Of a stretch of 64,000 nt of DNA, positions 58,031 through 64,000 are shown piece by piece. Made by a program: the position numbers and the translations under genes. The notes under the pieces were generated by a model. That model was given only the letters and a program-made list of their open reading frames with translations. It made no database searches and was not told the DNA's origin. The number at the start of each line of letters is the position of its first letter. Within the stretch, counting starts at the first letter, position 1. Source of the DNA: Rhizophagus clarus (taxonomy: Eukaryota > Glomeromycota > Glomeromycetes > Glomerales > Glomeraceae). Where the stretch lies: NCBI GenBank assembly GCA_015698045.1, contig BLAL01000011.1:1552501-1616500 (forward strand). The letters are read 5' to 3'.

Positions 58031-60590
58031 ATTTATTTTTTATTTTTTATATTATATTTTAAAGGATTTTAAAACTATTTAAATAATAATCAAAATTTAT
58101 TATTATTAATTTTAAAGTTAAATATTAAATAAATTTTATTATTTAAATATCTAAAAAAATAAAAAGGCTTTATATGATTTTTATTTTTTATTAATAAAAA
58201 AATTTTCTTTTAATACTATTAAATTATTGTTATTTAATTATTATTTTAATAAATTTTTTTCTAATTTAAATTATAATTTAAAAACCTATTTTTATAAAAA
58301 TATTATAATTAGAAATTAATCTTAAAATTTAAAAATTTTATTTGTAAATAACTTTTAATTTAAGTATTCAAATTTTATAATCTTTTTTTTATTTTGATGT
58401 AAAAGTTACAAGTTATTAAACAAAAAAAAAATATAAAATTTGGATTAATAGTAAATCATAAGATAATTAATTTTAAGAATAAATTGAATTCAAATTAAAT
58501 TCAAATTAAATTAAATCTAAAGAAAAAAAATTTAATTAATGCAAAACATTAAATGTTATTTATATTTTACTTTTATTTGAATATAAATTCATTTAATTTA
58601 AACAATAAGATATTAAAATACATAATTTTTTTTTGAAATTTTATATATGTTTATTAATTTAATATATTTTGTATATGATAATAATATTATTTATTGATTA
58701 TTTTATAATAGTTTTTAAAATGTTTTATATAAAAAATAAAGAAAAATGAAAATAACTCTATTTACTTATAAGATATATCATTAAAATTATAATAAAAATA
58801 AAATTTATATATAAGAAATTTTAATTATTTTACTATATATAGATAAATTATATATAAAAAAAAAAAATGGTACACTATACTATTTTAATTTTTTTTATTT
58901 TTAAATTAATTAAAACCAGATTAAGCAAATAGTATATTTAATATAAAATTTAAAAATAAGAAAAAAAAGTTTAATTGATTGACTAAAACTTAAATATTAT
59001 AATAAATCTTAAATAATTACATAATTTTTATTAATTTTGTCTAATTAAATTGCAAATAAATGTTGTTTAAGAACTATTTTAAAAATAAAAAAAAAACAAG
59101 ATTATATTAAACATACTTTTTATTTGGTCTGATCTGACTAATAAGAAAACTGATAAAATCACTTAATAAATCAAAATTTTTTTCTTAAAAGTAAGTAAAG
59201 TTCTAAATAAAATAATTCAAAGTTAATTTCATAAATTTATAAATATATAAATTTAAATAATTTAATAAATTTTATATTAAAAAAAAAAAATTAAAAAAAA
59301 AATAATAAGTAAAAAAAATAGGAACATACAAAATCATAAAAAAATAATATATAAGGAAAAAATTAACAACATATCAATATATTACATATGAACAAATCCC
59401 AACATTATAAATAGAAAATGGTATATATGATTTAGAAAAAAGAAAAATCTTAAGCAATAGTCAATAGAATTAGAAAAAGCAAGAAAACATATAAATTAAA
59501 TTATTAGAAAAAGAAATAGGATATTTTGAAAGGTGTATAATAATACAAAAGTATACAAATTTAATATAACTTCTTTTTTTTCTTTTTATTTAAAGAGTAA
59601 TAAAAGCATATACTGTAACCATATAATATAATGATTTTATATAATTTAATAGTTACTATAAAAGGATATAGGTGAATTCATAAGATAATAGTAATATACA
59701 GAAGCAATCTTTTAGATAAGAGACCAGTTTGAAGTTTTAATAAATTAATTATATATGGTAGCTATTACCTATAAACTATCATAATATTATGTGATTTCAA
59801 ACTTTTATAAATCATGAACCAAGTGATATAAAAAAAAAACTAAACTGATAAAATAATAGAGCAACACAAACTGCACATTTCTATCAGTTTGTTTTATAAG
59901 ATTTAATAATAATATTAAGTTCTATTATGGATCAAAAATAGGTAATTTTAGTAAGTAATCATAATAAAAATGAAAAATTTTGGACTTTTTTCATGGATTT
60001 TTTATGGAATCCATAAAAATTCCATAGAATATGGTAAAAAAAAATTTTGCCGCTTATGTGGCAAAATTTATATTTAAATAAAGTATTATAAAAACAAGTT
60101 ATACAATATAAATAAACACATTTTTAAAATTTCAGATTGTGTAGTTTATAAATAATAGCCATCATACAACAAATATTTCTGTATTCTACTATATAATTAA
60201 TAAACTCATAAATTATACTACCTTGCAAAAAAAAAAAAAATAAAAAAATAAAAAAAATAAATAAAAATATAAAATAGTTATAGTTTTACTTTTAATATTA
60301 AAAAAAAAAAACAAAAAAAAAAATGGAATGAAAGTAAAAGAGCAAATATAAAATATACTGACTGACTTAATAATCAAAAAGTAAAGTTCAATAAAGTATA
60401 AATATTATAGCTACTATATAAATTATATGATATATAATAAATTACATCGATAATAAATAATAATTAGTTTTTAAAAATATTTATATTTAAACAAAAAAAT
60501 ATTAATAAAAAAAAAGAAGTAAAAAATTTAATTAATTTTGTAATAATAAAATAATAAAAATATTTTTATATTAAATATGAATAATTAGAT
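58031..60590. other. AT-rich desert
   Basis: About 2.5 kb of A/T-dominated DNA with no gene. A small fold-back 'tggattttttatggaatcca' lies near 59994. Confidence 0.5.
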
Positions 60591-60604
60591 TTAGTGATGA
60601 ATGA

Positions 60605-60717
60605 TTAGACCAGTTTTTGAACTGGAAGTACTCATAGATAATTAGAAGTGATTATCAATTGTAATCCTATTTTGACTTAATAAATGATTGTATGGCTTCA
60701 ACATCAAAAAAAAAAAA
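60605..60717 (+). mobile_element. SINE-like retroposon, copy 1
   Basis: A 113-bp body begins TGATGAATGATTAGACCAG and contains 'aactggaagtactcatagat'. It ends 'cttaataaatgattgtatgg' plus 'cttcaacatc' and an A-tail of about 12. Flanked by a 14-bp direct repeat ataattagatttag (60591-60604 and 60718-60731). Variable-length target duplication with an A-tail is diagnostic of target-primed retrotransposition. It could also be the 5'-truncated tail of a LINE. Confidence 0.8.
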
Positions 60718-61043
60718 ATAATTAGATTTAGGATTAAAAAGAATAATTAAAATGATTAGATTTAAAATTAAATTTAAAAAAAGAAAATTTTTGTCCTAAA
60801 AAAAATGGAAAATTTTATTACACAAAATTATACTAGTTTTTAAAAAAGAATAATTATTTGGTGGAAAAAAGGTTTTTGTTAAATAAGTTAAATTGACATT
60901 TAAAATTATCTTTGTCATTCTAAGTAAATTTATTGAGAAGCAAAAATACATTTATTATAATATTTTTAAAAGTTTATATATTATAAACTTTTTTATAATT
61001 TTTTTTAAAGTTGTTACAAATAATATTTATGACAGGTCATAAC

Positions 61044-62200
61044 TAGGGTTCCGATCAGTTTTGGTAATTATTGAACTATACTGACCAGTTTTGGTATCAG
61101 TGTGATTTCAGTTTTATGATTTATCAAACTAAAACTTTTGATTTCAGTATCAGTTTTGCGATTTACCAAACTGATTTACCGATAATAAAAACATTTTTTT
61201 TATAAGAAAAATATCTTTTTATTAAATAATGTAGTTAAAAAAAAATATTGCGAAATGTTTTTTTACATAAACGTTTGATATAAAAAATAACATTTCACAA
61301 TGTTATTTTTGTAGAACTTGTAAAAAATGTTGTGAAATGTTTTTTACATAGACAATTTATTATGAAAAATAATGTTTTGCAACGTTATTTTTGCGAACAT
61401 TGTAAAAAATGTTGCAAAACATTTTTTACATAAATGATTTGATAAAAAAATAATATTTCGCAACGTTATTTTTGTGGAACTTGTAATAATCATTGCAAAA
61501 TGTTTTTTACATAGATAATTTATTATGAAAAATAACATTTTACAACGTTATTTTTGCGAAACTTGTAAAAAATATTGCAAAATGTTTTTTACATAAACGA
61601 TTTGATAAAAAAAATAATATTTCGCAACATTATTTTTGCGAAACTTGTAAAAAATATTGCAAAACGTTTTTTACATAAACAATTTAATATGAAAAATAAT
61701 ATTTCGCAACATTATTTTTGTGAACATTGTAAAAAACGTTGCGAGACATTTTTTATATAAATGTTTAATATAAAAAAAATAATATTTCACGTTATTTTTG
61801 CGAAACTTGTAAAAAATGTTGCGAAATGTTTTTTACATCAGAAATTTAATATAGAAAATAATATTTCGTAACGTTATTTTCCTTTTTATTTAAAAAATGT
61901 TGCGAAACGTTTTTATAAAATAATTTAATATAAAAAAACATTTCGCAACATTTTTTTTGTCACTTTAATAAAAAACGTTGTGAAATATTTTTTTATGGAT
62001 GATTTAATAAGAAAAAATCATTTCGCAACTTTTTTTGCTAAATATTGCGAAACATTTTTTTACTAAAAATGTTTGGTAAATCAGTTTGGTTTTCAGTAAT
62101 TATCGATCAGTTTCAGTAATCATCAATACTGATACCGATTAATTCAGTTCAGTATTGGTTTTTGCAAAAACTGAACCAAACTGAACTGATCGGAGCTCTA
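61044..62200. mobile_element. hAT-like non-autonomous element, copy 2
   Basis: Ends TAGGGTTCCGATCAGTTTTG and the complement of TAGAGCTCCGATCAGTTCAG, flanked by gtcataac (61036-61043) and gttataac (62201-62208), an 8-bp duplication with one transition and the nTnnnnAn pattern common for hAT. The interior (61200-62060) is an ~80-bp tandem array with the core 'aatatttcgcaacgttattt' and CG to TG/CA changes. A related 25-bp phrase 'acaaataatattt..acaggt' lies on both sides, so it landed in a small pre-existing duplication. Confidence 0.8.
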
Positions 62201-62371
62201 GTTATAACAAATAATATTTGTAACAGGTGATTACAAATACATTTATTCTTTAAATAATTAGTTTAAAATTAAAATTAATGTATAGTTTGATTTGTATAAC
62301 TAAAAAAAAATAAAGTACTTAGTAAAAAAAATTTAAAATTTGTATTTAAAATTTAATAGAAATAATGTATT
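62201..62371. other. Non-coding spacer
   Basis: AT-rich; no gene. Confidence 0.3.
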
Positions 62372-62512
62372 TACTACACCCTGTGTTATAAATTTATATA
62401 TATTTTTATGTTTATTATTTGCCATTTTAAGAGGGGTGTAATATATAAACTAATGATCGATATAAATAATTTACAAAAAAAAGAAAAATGCATTATAATG
62501 CAGGGTATGGAA
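62372..62512. mobile_element. TA-flanked MITE, copy 2
   Basis: Homologous over its length to the minus strand of 14298-14437: 'ctacaccctgtgttataaat', 'gccattttaagaggggtg', 'aaactaatgatcgatataaa', then a decayed right end 'cagggtatgg'. Most differences are transitions at former CG sites. Confidence 0.7.
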
Positions 62513-62656
62513 AATAAATTCATTCAATTTAATACTGTAAATAATTTGTAGTAATTATTATCAGTAATAATAATTAGCAATTTCTTTATATTAATATATT
62601 TTTTTTTTTATATACTATATATATATATATACAGTAATTATAATTTTAAAATATTT

Positions 62657-62786
62657 TGATAGATATTTGAACTAGTTTCAACTGGAAGTACTTTATGTAA
62701 ATTAGAAGTACAAATTATTTTATAGTCTTATCTGTATTTAATAAATGTATGTACATTTTTAATACCAAAAAAAAAAAATAAATAAA
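62657..62786 (+). mobile_element. SINE-like retroposon, copy 2
   Basis: Begins TGATAGATATTTGAACTAG and shares 'caactggaagtac', 'aaattagaagtac' and 'taataaatgtatgta' with copy 1. It ends in an A-tail and is flanked by the 12-bp repeat tttaaaatattt (62645-62656 and 62787-62798). Confidence 0.65.
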
Positions 62787-62798
62787 TTTAAAATATTT

Positions 62799-63724
62799 AA
62801 TATTTAAGAATTATACAAAAATAACTACTAAGATTTTTAATTTATGTCTATTTAAAATTAATACAGATTCTATAACTTTATAAAAGAACTTTTTTACATT
62901 AGTAATAAATAGATTTTTTAAAAGTAATAGAATTATATATTTAGTATTACTAATCTTTATTCATTACTCATAGATTTTTTAAATAATTATAATACCTATA
63001 AAATAACTTATAAAATATAAATAATATATATCAAGATAATGCGACCATTTTTTATTATTCAGAAAAAAAATTGGTATTACTGAAAATATTAGTAAGCCAA
63101 CTTTTATTATAAAAATTAAACATTAAGTAAGAAAAAAGTTGGCAACTGAAAGAAGTAAAAAATGATTAGATTAATAATTGCATCTCTATCATAGTAAACA
63201 TTATCATTATCTGTAAGGTATTCTTAATATATAATATGAATAAGAGAAATAATGATACTATTAACTGATTAATATCATTCATATCATTACATTTAATATT
63301 GCTTTCAAGAGCCAGATTAATATAAATGAATTTCTTTTAGAATTAAAGAATTGCCATAAACAAAAACAATAATAATACAGAATCAAGTAAGTATTTACGT
63401 CTTGATTGATCTTCAATTATCAGTTTATGATATTATAATGCTAAGTGACTCAACTCAAAATCGTGATGTTTTTTTTAAAAGTTTATTGTGATTATAATTT
63501 GAATCGGTAATCACAATTGTATAATATATTGTTAACATTTATAAAAAGAAAATATTTTTTTTTTTTTTTATGAAAAAAATGGAAAGTTCAAAAGAACATC
63601 ATTCTGACTTTTTTTTTTATTAACGAATTCTAAAAAAAAAAAAAATTTAGGCAATATACATACATTTCAACTAGTTTTTGACAAATAAAATATATATATA
63701 TACCGTAAGTAATATTTCAAATGA
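62799..63724. other. AT-rich stretch downstream of the F-box/LRR gene
   Basis: No gene or element ends recognised. Confidence 0.35.
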
Positions 63725-64000
63725 TTAAAATAAACGATCATCCTGATCATCAGGATCATAAATTTCAATAAATTTCTTTACTTTTGCCTCAGTCGCCTCA
63801 TTAATAAATGACGGTATAAATAATTCTGGTAAAGATCTATAAGTAAATCCAATAGATTTGAAATTCTTCTTTGTTTTAGCATACTTAAGAATAACCTCCA
63901 AATGTTCATTAGTAAATCCGACACTATAATTTAAGATTAACCTTTCTAATGGAGCCGGACATTTTAATAAAAATCTCTTCAAGGTAAATGCTGATATTTC
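63725..64000 (-). CDS. C-terminal part of an F-box/LRR-like protein
   Basis: The frame is open from the right edge of the window (EISAFTLKRFLLKCPAPLER) to a stop at 63725. It reads LILNYSVGFTNEHLEVILKY, AKTKKNFKSIGF, SLPELFIPSFINEATEAKVK and an acidic end DPDDQDDRLF. The CPAPLERL.L..S..FT.EHLEVI..YAK pattern is the last leucine-rich repeat region of the very large F-box protein family of Rhizophagus, whose members are thought to select ubiquitin targets. The gene continues beyond the window. No lesion is visible in this part. Confidence 0.7.
   Translation of the reverse strand, partial: EISAFTLKRFLLKCPAPLERLILNYSVGFTNEHLEVILKYAKTKKNFKSIGFTYRSLPELFIPSFINEATEAKVKKFIEIYDPDDQDDRLF

Overview
This is an extremely AT-rich, intron-bearing eukaryotic window. 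I read it as nuclear DNA of an arbuscular mycorrhizal fungus of the Rhizophagus type (Glomeromycotina). That reading is from memory of protein families, not a search. It rests on multicopy families I associate with that lineage: the coiled-coil 'FDYYGITDETSC..CKLGH' family, trihelix genes, the 'VYKLFLDLYYDDFG' and 'DLPQGNDLAG' transposase, and F-box/LRR proteins. Introns are about 60-80 nt with GT..AG ends. Most genes here are decayed, and most of the DNA is mobile elements, satellites and minisatellites.

Layout. 1-10.6 kb: decayed host-type genes, with a hAT-like element (4481-6539) that has a clean 8-bp target duplication and sits just upstream of a TATA box and a broken trihelix gene. 11.6-13.8 kb: a multi-exon host-type gene of higher GC, with several lesions. 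14-24 kb: MITEs, hairpins, degenerate tandem repeats and one decayed gene. 24.4-45.9 kb: what I interpret as one large nested transposon with ~140-bp inverted ends and subterminal satellite arrays. Its core holds a nearly complete CMC/Tnp2-like transposase (minus strand), an intact two-exon gene joining a trihelix domain to an RS-repeat tail (plus strand), and an acidic accessory gene (plus strand). It is interrupted by a 3.3-kb element with a 12-bp target duplication and by a 6.1-kb TIR element. 46-50 kb: a MULE with FAR1-like, MULE, SWIM and zinc-knuckle domains. 50.8-55.6 kb: a C2H2 gene, a large DDE-like multicopy gene and an ORF1-like multicopy gene, all decayed. 56.2-58.0 kb: a nearly intact pogo/Tigger element. 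58-63.7 kb: AT-rich desert with two SINE-like retroposons, a second hAT-like element and a second copy of a TA-flanked MITE. The window ends inside an F-box/LRR-like gene.

Three themes recur. First, minisatellites whose units look like an exon between splice sites: a 45-nt unit whose length variants are all multiples of three, and an unrelated 41-nt unit at two loci. Second, pseudogenes kept largely in frame but filled with stops that look like CpA-to-TpA or CpG-to-TpG changes, which suggests transition-driven inactivation. Third, new-looking non-autonomous families that can be delimited inside this window by their own inverted ends and target duplications.
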